Shown here in pieces: positions 36,219 to 43,992 of a stretch of 64,000 nucleotides of DNA. The notes beneath the pieces are model-generated. The model saw only the letters and a list, made by a program, of their open reading frames with translations, made no database searches and was not told the DNA's origin. Location of the stretch: the NCBI RefSeq assembly GCF_900170035.1, contig NZ_LT828543.1:103754-167753 (forward strand), given 5' to 3'. Origin of the DNA: Desulfamplus magnetovallimortis. Lineage in GTDB: Bacteria > Desulfobacterota > Desulfobacteria > Desulfobacterales > Desulfobacteraceae. The translations under genes and the position numbers were made by a program. Every line of letters starts with the position of its first letter. The first letter of the stretch is position 1.

Positions 36219-36354
36219 GGCATTTCAATGCCGTTACGCTGTGCAATTTCATCAAATTCATCAAAAACAATCTCAATGCAACAGGAATAAAAATCATCAA
36301 GTAGTTCAGTTTTTTATTTTGCATCTCTATAGAATTCGTTGACTTCGCCTCCAT
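36194..36354 (-). pseudogene. Possible small frameshifted gene between the receivers
   Basis: From an ATG at 36354 the frame reads MEAKSTNSIEMQN. At the A6 run near 36313-36318 a one-base shift is needed to continue into an acidic, protein-like frame (TELLDDFYSCCIEIVFDEFD, then EIAQRNGIEMPLPSQEKL) that ends at TAA 36194-36196, inside the 27-bp repeat array. The unshifted frame quickly turns into the basic translation of the repeats. The product would be about 53 aa; family unknown. Confidence 0.35.
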
Positions 36355-36374
36355 TTTGTTCTCTTCTGCTTTCT

Positions 36375-37076
36375 TTACTTCTTCTTTTTTTCATCTTCTG
36401 TCTTTTTCTCTTTAACAACCTTTTCTTTGTTGACCATCTCTTTATTTATGGAATTATCAATAAAGCTGTTCAACTCATCAATAAGCTGATCAGGGTGGCA
36501 GGATGCATTTGAAAGGTCATCTTTAAGCTGTGCCTGGATATGCTCTATCTCCCTGTCCCGTTTTCTGATTTCTCTGTACTGCCTGCTTGTTATCTCCATC
36601 AATGCCTGTTCCATCTGTAATAATTTTTTATGCTGTGTTTTTGCAGTTACAAGAAGTCTTTCGTTTTCAATAATTTTTTCATACTGCAAAAAAGCAGAGT
36701 TCAGGGTTTCCATCAATATATCGTCATCCCATGGCTTCAAAAGGTATCTGTGAACAGAACCTTTGTTTATGGAGGCTGTAACAGTGTCAATATCCGAGTA
36801 CGCAGTTAAAAGAAAACGAATGGTATCAGGATGTATCTTTTTAGCCTGCTCAAGAAACTCGGCTCCGCTCATTTCGGGCATTTGCTGGTCAGACAAAATA
36901 ACGGAAAATGGCTTTTCAGCAGAGCGCATCTCGTCCATAGCTTTGTGGCCGCTCTCTGCATAGACAAAGGAAATATCATTTAATGTGAGAAGTCGCCCTA
37001 TGGATTTTCCAATCTTCTTTTCATCATCCACAATCAGGACAGTATGTGAAAATTTTCCGGTTGTTATTTTATCCAT
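36375..37076 (-). CDS. Response regulator with coiled-coil tail
   Basis: 233 aa from the ATG at 37076 (MDKITTGKF), which has AAGGCG upstream; a start at 37106 lacks a site. The receiver (residues about 12-130) has intact Asp (VILSDQQMPEMSG) and Lys (RYLLKPWDDD), in the style of receivers that precede HD-GYP or GGDEF domains. Here it is followed only by a coiled coil (IENERLLVTAKTQHKKLLQM) and a Lys/Glu-rich tail. It lies 145 bp downstream of the LHNIGNA kinase at 37222-39393 and is probably its partner. Confidence 0.85.
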   Translation of the reverse strand: MDKITTGKFSHTVLIVDDEKKIGKSIGRLLTLNDISFVYAESGHKAMDEMRSAEKPFSVILSDQQMPEMSGAEFLEQAKKIHPDTIRFLLTAYSDIDTVTASINKGSVHRYLLKPWDDDILMETLNSAFLQYEKIIENERLLVTAKTQHKKLLQMEQALMEITSRQYREIRKRDREIEHIQAQLKDDLSNASCHPDQLIDELNSFIDNSINKEMVNKEKVVKEKKTEDEKKKK

Positions 37077-37221
37077 TGTTTTCGCCTTAATACTTTTTTT
37101 ACTCATGAGTCATATGTTCTCGATTTTATAACTACATATAGTGCTTCATTAAACTAAAACGGCGAATATATGGTATGCCAAAAGAGAACTTACAACTCTT
37201 GAGTTTTTTTATTGCTATTTA

Positions 37222-39393
37222 TTATCCGAAATTGTCAAGTTCAAATTCCAGTATTACAGCAGCACCTTTCCCCTTTCCTTCACTGAAGATTTCAAGGGTT
37301 CCATTGTTGGCTTCCACAAAACTTTTACAATAATAAAGCCCAAATCCAGAGGAGCCTTTGCTGGATACGCCAAATTCAAAGATCCTTGACTGCTGATTAG
37401 TTTCAACTCCGCACCCTGTGTCTGAGATCCTTATCCCTATATGTCCTGAAGAGCAAACAATTCTCTCATTTAAAGAAGAATCATCATTTCTCACCTTGGA
37501 ATGAGATGCATCATTGTTCTCCTTGAAATAAGATTGGTCATTTTCCTTTTGCAAATAAGAGTTATCCTTTCCCTCCCTGTAATAGGTGGAGACCTCAATT
37601 TTGTGTGGTGCAAAATCGGGATTTTCGTCAATGGCATCGCAACTGTTCTTGATAAAATTTACAATTACCTGCATGAACTTATTTTTTTCCATTGAAAAGA
37701 GAGGAAGTCCGGATGCAAGATTTTTTTCAAGAATTATTCCCCTTTTGGAAAGAGATGTCTCCTGAATTCTCAGAGCATCTTCCACAAGATGATTTATCCT
37801 GATATTTTCCTTCATCTCATCTGTGCCCGGCGCATATGCTCTCTGAAGGCTCAACACTTGACTTACATAATCTATTGCAGCCGATGCCTTTTCTATCAGT
37901 GAATCGTTTTTCTGGCGTTCCATTTCAATATCTTTTATAAGTTCTCCCATATATCGGGCAATCTGAGTTCCTCTGGGATCTCTGGTTACATATTCCGTCA
38001 GGGTCTCCTTGTGTTCAGCAAGCTCCTGGTAGCACTGGACAAGATACTCAATCATGGGTTTGATATTGCCCTGTTTGAGTTTTTCCATGGTAACACCCAC
38101 CGGAGTTATTGCATTGCCAATGTTATGGAGTACCATTGCAGAAAGCTGTGCCCTTCCGGCCTCCACTGCCTTGTTGATAAGCTCTTTCTGGGTTTTTTCA
38201 AGTTCTCTTGTACGTTCCTTTACAAGTTGAACAAGATTTTTACGATGATTTTCAAGCTCTGCCTCAATCTTTTTGCGATGGGTTATGTCAATGTGGGTAC
38301 CAAGGCACCGTACAGGTTTGCCTTTGCTGTTTCTCTCCACCACTTTGCCGGTATCCAGAATCCATTTCCAGCTATTGTCTTTGCAGAGGAGACGCTGCTC
38401 GGTTTGATAAAGATGTTTTTTCCCTGACATATGGGCTTCAAGCTCCTTCATTACACGTTCCTTATCTTCAGGATGAAGCAGTTTTTCCCAGGATGAGACA
38501 TGGTGGGTTATATCATCCATCCCATATCCAAGCATTGTTGCCCATCTTTCGTTCCATATTACTTCGCCTGTCTCTACATTCCAGTCCCACAGGCCTGCTT
38601 CGCTTGCTTCAAGGGCAAGGTCAAGCCTCTCCCTGCTCCTTGCAAGCTCTTCGGTTCGGCTTGCAATCATTGTAACCATATGGTTGAAGTGGTTCATAAA
38701 AATACCCAGTTCATCCTTTCTTTTTACATTGATGCTCTGCCGGTACTCTCCTCCCATTGCAATCTTCTCCATTGTCAGGATAAGGCGGTTCAGAGGCTTC
38801 ATCATTATAAAATGGATAAGCCCTATACCGAGAAGCACAATTACAGCAAAAATTATCACAATGAGAAGGATCATGGAGCCTTTGAGGCTTGAAAGAATCT
38901 GATTTTGTGTGTCTGTTTTCAGTAGAAGATAAAGAACGTGTGTAATATCACTTTCAGATCCCGGATCATATGACCTTGTCCTGACAGGATAGGCAGTGGC
39001 ATAAAATTCATCTGTGCTGTCAACCATCTTTAATAGATTTTTTTCAAATATCTTTTTTACAATGGGAAGGTTCCGGTGTTCCCCAATGGTGAAAATATCG
39101 CTGGATGCCACTATATTGTCATTTCTGTCAATAAGAAAAATGGCTTTTATAAATCTATAAGCACCTGTTGTTTCAATGAGTTGCTGTATTTCAGTATAGT
39201 TCCGGCCATCAATGAGTGGAGCAAGGGCGCGTTCGGTGATATAAGCCGTAAAATCAGCATTTTCCTCAAGCTGGGCCTGGAGACGATCCCTTATCTGAAA
39301 AGATATTCCAAATCCTGAAATTGCAGCAGCACCGCCCATTATGCAAAGAAGGGCAATCCCTGCCTTTGTGTAGAGTGAATGAATAATTTTCAT
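37222..39393 (-). CDS. Sensor histidine kinase with LHNIGNA box (HAMP-PAS)
   Basis: 723 aa membrane kinase: TM1 (about 11-31), periplasmic sensor of about 135 residues, TM2 (about 172-197), HAMP, PAS (about 255-375, ASEAGLWDWNVETGEVIWNE), coiled coil, then phospho-acceptor helix AQLSAMVLHNIGNAITP and HATPase (NFIKNSCDAI, DTGCGV, GFGLYYCKSFVEANNG). The H-box HNIGN differs from the usual HEIRTPL. Inside the ATPase domain a 36-residue stretch (DNA 37460-37567) is four 9-residue repeats from tandem 27-bp DNA. ATG with AAAAGGAG upstream. It lies downstream of a lone substrate-binding protein. Confidence 0.9.
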   Translation of the reverse strand: MKIIHSLYTKAGIALLCIMGGAAAISGFGISFQIRDRLQAQLEENADFTAYITERALAPLIDGRNYTEIQQLIETTGAYRFIKAIFLIDRNDNIVASSDIFTIGEHRNLPIVKKIFEKNLLKMVDSTDEFYATAYPVRTRSYDPGSESDITHVLYLLLKTDTQNQILSSLKGSMILLIVIIFAVIVLLGIGLIHFIMMKPLNRLILTMEKIAMGGEYRQSINVKRKDELGIFMNHFNHMVTMIASRTEELARSRERLDLALEASEAGLWDWNVETGEVIWNERWATMLGYGMDDITHHVSSWEKLLHPEDKERVMKELEAHMSGKKHLYQTEQRLLCKDNSWKWILDTGKVVERNSKGKPVRCLGTHIDITHRKKIEAELENHRKNLVQLVKERTRELEKTQKELINKAVEAGRAQLSAMVLHNIGNAITPVGVTMEKLKQGNIKPMIEYLVQCYQELAEHKETLTEYVTRDPRGTQIARYMGELIKDIEMERQKNDSLIEKASAAIDYVSQVLSLQRAYAPGTDEMKENIRINHLVEDALRIQETSLSKRGIILEKNLASGLPLFSMEKNKFMQVIVNFIKNSCDAIDENPDFAPHKIEVSTYYREGKDNSYLQKENDQSYFKENNDASHSKVRNDDSSLNERIVCSSGHIGIRISDTGCGVETNQQSRIFEFGVSSKGSSGFGLYYCKSFVEANNGTLEIFSEGKGKGAAVILEFELDNFG
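37460..37567. repeat. Four tandem 27-bp repeats inside the kinase ATPase domain
   Basis: Units 37460-37486, 37487-37513, 37514-37540 and 37541-37567; + strand consensus near TTCTCCTTGAAATAAGATTG-kTCA. In frame they give DNSYLQKEN, DQSYFKENN, DASHSKVRN and DDSSLNERI. They lie between the KIEVSTYY strand and the GHIGIRISDTG strand. Confidence 0.75.
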
Positions 39394-39459
39394 TTTTATA
39401 CTCCTTTTCAGGTTTGTACCGGATTTTTAAAAAAGGATTTACTTAAAAGGTTTAAAGAG

Positions 39460-40446
39460 TCAGTAAACAGCGTCAATGATTGTTGTGTCAACCAGTGTGT
39501 GAACATCCACAGCATCTTTCAGAAATTTTTTAGAAAGAAGAAATGAGTTTATCTCATTGAGCTTTGAAAAAAAAGTATCTGATTTCATATATTCCCTGTT
39601 CTCATTAATGGAATAAAAGGTGAAGTAGGAGTAGAATTTGCCAAACTCTTCCATTGTCATATTTTCGTTTTGTGCCATTCGTGTAAATGCCTTTTCAGGA
39701 TTCTTATCAACATACTCCATTGCCCTGTACCAGGCTTCAATTATATTTTGAAGATCCTTTCGCCGCTTCTCAATGGATTTATTTCCAGCTACAAGTACAT
39801 CAATCATGTATCCTGGGTACTCTTTTGTTGTTGATACTATCCGACCATCCCCTTTTGCAGCAGCTTCACTCATAAAGGGTTCATAAAGAAAAGAGCCTTC
39901 CACCTCATTATTAATGAATTTTATGGAAGCTTCAGCAGTTGGAACAGATACAATGGTTATATCTTCAGTTGAAATGTCAAGAAGCTCAAGTGATTTGTGA
40001 AGAAGAAAATGTTCATCAGTACCTGTTTCCACAGCAATGCTTTTGTTATAAAGAGTTTTTATATCTTTTATGGATTTTTTAATAATCAGACCATCTCCAC
40101 CTTCAATTGTCTCTGTTCTGAGGATTATTTTACCTTTTTCACCTTTATCAGAATAATAGAGAGCATTAAAGTAGGATGCATGTGTAATATCAAGATGTCC
40201 CTTGTAAAATGAGAGCATGTTATCACGCCATGAAGAGAATCTTACCAGTTCAACCTTTGTATCTCCAAAAAAGCCCTGTTCATCTGCGATGTACCACAGC
40301 TCGCACGGAGGCCAGGAATTGACGCCAATGCGAATAGGAAGTTTTTCAGGGCTGGAACAGGCGATCTGCAACAGGCTGACTCCTGCAAGGGCTGTCACTA
40401 TGCAGAATCCCATGAAAATGATATGATTTATTTGCTTTTTATCCAT
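39460..40446 (-). CDS. Periplasmic substrate-binding protein, NMT1/SsuA/ThiY-like (no permease nearby)
   Basis: Type-2 periplasmic binding fold. The N-terminus (MDKKQINHIIFMGF ... LLQIACSS) is a signal sequence with a possible but weak lipobox at Cys. The mature part begins IRIGVNSWPPCELWYIADEQ and has the NMT1-like ETGTDEHFLL, SFLYEPFMSEAA and PGYMIDVLVAG segments. Family members bind sulfonates, nitrate, bicarbonate or pyrimidine precursors; the ligand is unknown. Start at 40446 has AAGGAGG upstream. It lies 66 bp before the LHNIGNA kinase with no ABC permease or ATPase, so I infer a sensory role. Confidence 0.85.
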   Translation of the reverse strand: MDKKQINHIIFMGFCIVTALAGVSLLQIACSSPEKLPIRIGVNSWPPCELWYIADEQGFFGDTKVELVRFSSWRDNMLSFYKGHLDITHASYFNALYYSDKGEKGKIILRTETIEGGDGLIIKKSIKDIKTLYNKSIAVETGTDEHFLLHKSLELLDISTEDITIVSVPTAEASIKFINNEVEGSFLYEPFMSEAAAKGDGRIVSTTKEYPGYMIDVLVAGNKSIEKRRKDLQNIIEAWYRAMEYVDKNPEKAFTRMAQNENMTMEEFGKFYSYFTFYSINENREYMKSDTFFSKLNEINSFLLSKKFLKDAVDVHTLVDTTIIDAVY

Positions 40447-40495
40447 TTGCGCCTCCTTCACTTTTTCACTACAGTCATGATTCGCTTGTTTTTTT

Positions 40496-40600
40496 GGCAT
40501 CCTTCATTTCCCAGTTTACACTTTCCGGATAGAAAACTCTGAATTGCGGGAATCTCACACAAAAAGTGTAAAGAACTTTTGGTGTCAAATGAAGGATACC
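40496..40600. mobile_element. Class C MITE, degenerate flanks
   Basis: Ends GGCATCCTTCATTTCCC and CAAATGAAGGATACC; inner TTTACACTTT / AAAGTGTAAA. Flanking bases GTTTTTTT and CTTTTTCA match only partly. At about 40650-40683 there is also a GTAGAGACAAAG / CTTTGTCTC hairpin of the class F core type. Confidence 0.6.
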
Positions 40601-40723
40601 CTTTTTCATAGCTAAACTTTCATGGCCAACTATAATCACTAAACAGTCATGACAGTAGAGACAAAGATTACTTTGTCTCTCTACGCCACCCCCGATTATG
40701 AAAAAAATGTCGATTTTGAGTTG

Positions 40724-42613
40724 TTAAGACTGCTTGTCATGCCTGAAGCTCATCATTACAGTGGCTCCTCTGTTTTTACCGCTGCTTTCAAGTGTAAGGG
40801 TTCCATTGTTTGCCTCAACAAAGCTTTTGCAGTAGTAGAGACCAAAACCAGAAGAGCCTTTTGTGGATATACCGAACTCAAAAATATCGTTAAGTTTTTC
40901 AGGTTCAACACCGCAGCCTGTATCGGTTATTGTGAGTACAAGGTTTTTGTCGTCACAGACTGTTTTTATGGAAATAGTGTGGTTTTCTATCTCCGTGTTT
41001 TCGTCAATGGCATCGCAACTGTTTTTTATGAAGTTTACCACAACCTGCATAAGCTTATTTTTTTCTATTGATATACGTGGCAGGTCACTCATCAGCTCTT
41101 TTTCAATCTCTATGTTTCTTTTTGATATGGTGGCCTCCTGAATTTTAAGAGCATCTTCCACCACAAAATTCATAAGAACGCTCTCTTTCATTTCTTTGCC
41201 TGAAGGCGCATAGCTTCGCTGAAGGCTCAAAACCTGACTTACATACTCTATTGCAGCAGTTGCATTGTTAAGAAGCTTGGCTGCTTTTTTTCTCTCCTTT
41301 TCAATATCATCAAGCAGTGCTCCCATATATTGAATTATCTGTACTCCACGAGAATCTTTCGTAACATATTCAGTGAGGTTTTCCTGATGTGCTGTAAGAT
41401 CTTTGTAGCACTGGTTAAGATAGTAAATCATAGCCTTGATTTTGCTTTTTTTAAGCTTCTCCATGTTTACCCCAACAGGGGTAACTGCATTGCCAATATT
41501 ATGAAGAACCATTGCCGCAAGCTGTGCTCTGCCTGCATCAACGGCCTTTGATAGAAGCTCCTTTTGAGTCTGCTTCAGCTCAAGAGTCCTCTCCTGCACA
41601 ACCTTTTCAACTGCTTTTTTTCGCATGCTCTCTTCCCTAAGACGTGCTGTGAGAACAAGCTCCCTTGCGTCCATTCTCCATAGCAAAAGTGCTGCTCCTG
41701 TGACAAAAAGTGCCAATACGATCATTGCTATCAAAAGATGCATCGGAGTTGCATGACCCACCATTTCACCAGCAGGCATTGCCATTACCAGAAAAAATGG
41801 AGTTCCTGCAATGGCGGCCTTTGCTCCGGCATAATGAATCTTTTTGCCGTCACTTCCTGAAAGATCAAAAAAGAGAGTTTGTAATGGTGCTGTTTTCCTT
41901 ATCATGGTTAAAAGATGGATGTCACTTCCAGCACAAAATGAAGCATCATTTAAATATTTTTCATAAATCCCAAAGTCTATATAAAGATGAAGAGCGTCAA
42001 TGGTGCCTCCTTTTTTTGAAAGCATATTATTAACTGCCCCGCAGTTGAGCCATGCAATGATTTGCCCCTTGTAGTGATTTTTAAAATAATATGGGATACT
42101 TATAATAATATCCATATGATTGCTGACAAAAAAAGCCATTATAGCAGGTTCCGGATTTTCCGGTGTTAAAAAAGTGTACCAATCAATGGATTCTTTATGG
42201 TTTTTTTGGATTTCTCTTCTTCTGTCAGATAGCAGGCCGCCTGACTCATCAACAAATACAATCCTTGCATATATAGGGTCTTCGCCCATCTTTTTCTCTT
42301 CCATTAGGCGATCAAACCTTTTGTCGATTTGCACAAGACTTGCCCTGAGTCCATAGGCCATGGACATTCCAAGAGCCTTGTTTTCAAAGAAGATATTGCC
42401 TTCCCTTGCTCCGGCAAGGTTTTTCATGTCAATAATTCTCTCCGAAAAAAAGTAGCTGATAGCTCCTGCCTGCTTGTCAAGATTCTGCACAAACTGGGTA
42501 AGAGCGCTCTCCTGAAGGCGAATAAGGGATCTGTAGTTGACAATCAGCAAAAAAGAGAGAAAAAGTACAAGTATCCCCCCTGCTAAAACGGCGGCGGTTC
42601 TTTTTCTAAACAT
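40724..42613 (-). CDS. Sensor histidine kinase with LHNIGNA box (large periplasmic sensor)
   Basis: 629 aa. TM1 near residues 6-24 (AAVLAGGILVLFLSFLLIV), a periplasmic domain of about 270 residues (CACHE-like, AGAISYFFSERIIDMKNLAG), TM2 (LLIAMIVLALFVTGAALLLW), a short coiled coil, the phospho-acceptor helix AQLAAMVLHNIGNAVTPVGV and HATPase (NFIKNSCDAIDEN, DTGCGVEP, GFGLYYCKSFVEANNG). I start at 42613 because AGGAGGG precedes it. It follows the PBP2 binding-protein gene at 42908-43819 in the same direction and precedes the NMT1-like binding protein. Confidence 0.9.
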   Translation of the reverse strand: MFRKRTAAVLAGGILVLFLSFLLIVNYRSLIRLQESALTQFVQNLDKQAGAISYFFSERIIDMKNLAGAREGNIFFENKALGMSMAYGLRASLVQIDKRFDRLMEEKKMGEDPIYARIVFVDESGGLLSDRRREIQKNHKESIDWYTFLTPENPEPAIMAFFVSNHMDIIISIPYYFKNHYKGQIIAWLNCGAVNNMLSKKGGTIDALHLYIDFGIYEKYLNDASFCAGSDIHLLTMIRKTAPLQTLFFDLSGSDGKKIHYAGAKAAIAGTPFFLVMAMPAGEMVGHATPMHLLIAMIVLALFVTGAALLLWRMDARELVLTARLREESMRKKAVEKVVQERTLELKQTQKELLSKAVDAGRAQLAAMVLHNIGNAVTPVGVNMEKLKKSKIKAMIYYLNQCYKDLTAHQENLTEYVTKDSRGVQIIQYMGALLDDIEKERKKAAKLLNNATAAIEYVSQVLSLQRSYAPSGKEMKESVLMNFVVEDALKIQEATISKRNIEIEKELMSDLPRISIEKNKLMQVVVNFIKNSCDAIDENTEIENHTISIKTVCDDKNLVLTITDTGCGVEPEKLNDIFEFGISTKGSSGFGLYYCKSFVEANNGTLTLESSGKNRGATVMMSFRHDKQS

Positions 42614-42659
42614 TTTGTTATAGCTCCCTCCTGCTTTCAGGTCAGACATTCTTTAAATA

Positions 42660-42826
42660 CTCAACTGCGACATCTATGATCCTTGTCAACAATGTCTGAA
42701 TCAGGATTCCCAAGATTAACAAAGATAAGGCAGGATTATCTATTCTGAGCATCCTATCCATCCTGGTTATCCTGTTTCAGACAACTGCAATAACTTATGA
42801 AAAAGCAATAAAATGTGGATTTTGAG
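42660..42826. mobile_element. Class A MITE, full length
   Basis: CTCAACTGCGACATC ... GTGGATTTTGAG with GTCTGAATCAGG and CCTGTTTCAGAC inside. The flanks (TAAATA and TAATTT) match only partly. Confidence 0.65.
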
Positions 42827-42842
42827 TAATTTTAAATAAATA

Positions 42843-42907
42843 ACTTTACCGTGGAAATAGATACAAATTTCCATATTCGGGGGTGGTTAAATGCCGGCCA
42901 TGACCGT
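42843..42907. repeat. Class B repeat, one unit
   Basis: TTTACCGTGGAAATAG, then GGGGGTGGTTAAATGCCGGCC and ATGACCG. It runs up to and slightly into the stop of the binding-protein gene. Confidence 0.6.
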
Positions 42908-43819
42908 TTACTCGAAAAATTCAGGATAATAGTCAAATACAGCAGGATAGTATTTTTTGACCAGATTTACATATATACCATTTGACTTTACCTCTGAAAG
43001 ATAGGCGTTAAATGCTTTTAGAAGTTCCGGAGCATCCTTGGGAAAAGCTACTGCCATCTCCTGCTTGCCGGAAACAGGGCCTATCACCTTGACTTTTCCT
43101 GGCCACTTGTCAAGGGCTATAAGTGCATCCGGTACATCAAGAAGGGTGGCATCGGCCTCTCTGTTGATAACTGCCGGTGCCATTTCGTTGAGTTTTGCAT
43201 GAAAGAGCTTTACGGTTGCCCCTGTTCCTTTTATGTCATAAAGTTTTGGATCAAGGCATGTATTTGCCAGACCCAGAACTGTGAGGCCGGAAAGGCGGGA
43301 TTTTACACTATCAATATCCTGTTCAATGGTTTTTCCAGGTATGACAGGTTGCAAGCTACTATCGGCAGTTGCTATCATCCACACCTGGGTCGGGAATGTG
43401 GGATTTGAATAGTTTACAATTTTCTTACGCCATTCAAGCACAGTAAAACCGTTGGCGATAAGATCGCCTTTAACAGGTACTTCACCGATTATTGTAATAT
43501 CGTCACCTGTTGCCTTGACTTTTTTCCCCGTCAGATCTCCTGTAACATCTCCCCAAGATGTCTCAACATATTGGTATCTAACCCCAAGGTGTTCTGCAAA
43601 ACCCTGAATAAGTTCAACATCCATGCCATCGCCACTGCCTGTGATAAAGTTTGCATAAGGAACTCCAAGATGACGGATAACTTTGTTTTTCATTATTTCG
43701 TCAAGATCTCCTGAAAATGATTTTGCAGGCAAGATCAGACAGAGCCAGAGGCAAAGGGTTGTAAAAAATATTAACGGAAAGTTATATTTATTTTTTTTGT
43801 AAATTTGATAATATTTCAT
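42908..43819 (-). CDS. Periplasmic substrate-binding protein, SBP_bac_3 type (no permease nearby)
   Basis: 303 aa with signal peptide (FPLIFFTTLCLWLCLILPAKSFS). Class-3 solute-binding fold of the amino-acid type: HLGVPYANFITGSGDGMDVE, ELIQGFAEHLGVRYQYVE, DLIANGFTVLEWRKKIVNYS and EADATLLDVPDALIALDKW. Family members bind polar amino acids or related compounds; some act as sensors. Start ATG after AGGAGAAA. No ABC partner; the LHNIGNA kinase at 40724 follows, across a MITE-filled gap of 294 bp. The last codons are next to a class B unit. Confidence 0.85.
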   Translation of the reverse strand: MKYYQIYKKNKYNFPLIFFTTLCLWLCLILPAKSFSGDLDEIMKNKVIRHLGVPYANFITGSGDGMDVELIQGFAEHLGVRYQYVETSWGDVTGDLTGKKVKATGDDITIIGEVPVKGDLIANGFTVLEWRKKIVNYSNPTFPTQVWMIATADSSLQPVIPGKTIEQDIDSVKSRLSGLTVLGLANTCLDPKLYDIKGTGATVKLFHAKLNEMAPAVINREADATLLDVPDALIALDKWPGKVKVIGPVSGKQEMAVAFPKDAPELLKAFNAYLSEVKSNGIYVNLVKKYYPAVFDYYPEFFE

Positions 43820-43841
43820 AATTTTCTCCTGTTTTTGAAAG

Positions 43842-43987
43842 GATAGTCATTTTCACGGTAAACCTTCATGGCTGGAGTCCGGCCACCCCCGATCATGAAA
43901 ATAATGTATCTATTTCAACGGTAAACGGTCATGACCGGCATTAAGTCACCCCCGAATATGGAAATTTGTATCTATTTCCACGGTAAA
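43842..43987. repeat. Class B repeat, two units
   Basis: ATAGTCATTTTCACGGTAAAC, then GGAGTCCGGCCACCCCC and GACCGGCATTAAGTCACCCCC, ending TTTCCACGGTAAA. Lies between the stop of the REC-kinase gene and the upstream binding-protein gene. Confidence 0.65.
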
Positions 43988-43992
43988 AAAAG

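Noticed and set aside
35746-36342. + strand open frame of about 198 codons with SPVKA repeats
   Set aside because: Lies opposite the pseudo-receiver gene and the repeat array; no start signal and no family resemblance.
36100-36354. 84-codon - strand frame through the 27-bp repeats
   Set aside because: Most of it is the out-of-frame translation of the ribosome-site array (HRRSYKN repeats); only the first 13 codons look genuine, so I report the frameshifted alternative instead.
37120-37170. TGGCAT-like -24 element upstream of the receiver gene on the - strand
   Set aside because: The -12 part reads ATATT with no GC at the required 10-base distance.
36111-37567. Possible CRISPR array (two sets of four 27-bp repeats)
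   Set aside because: Units are directly contiguous without spacers, one set is coding, and no cas genes are present.
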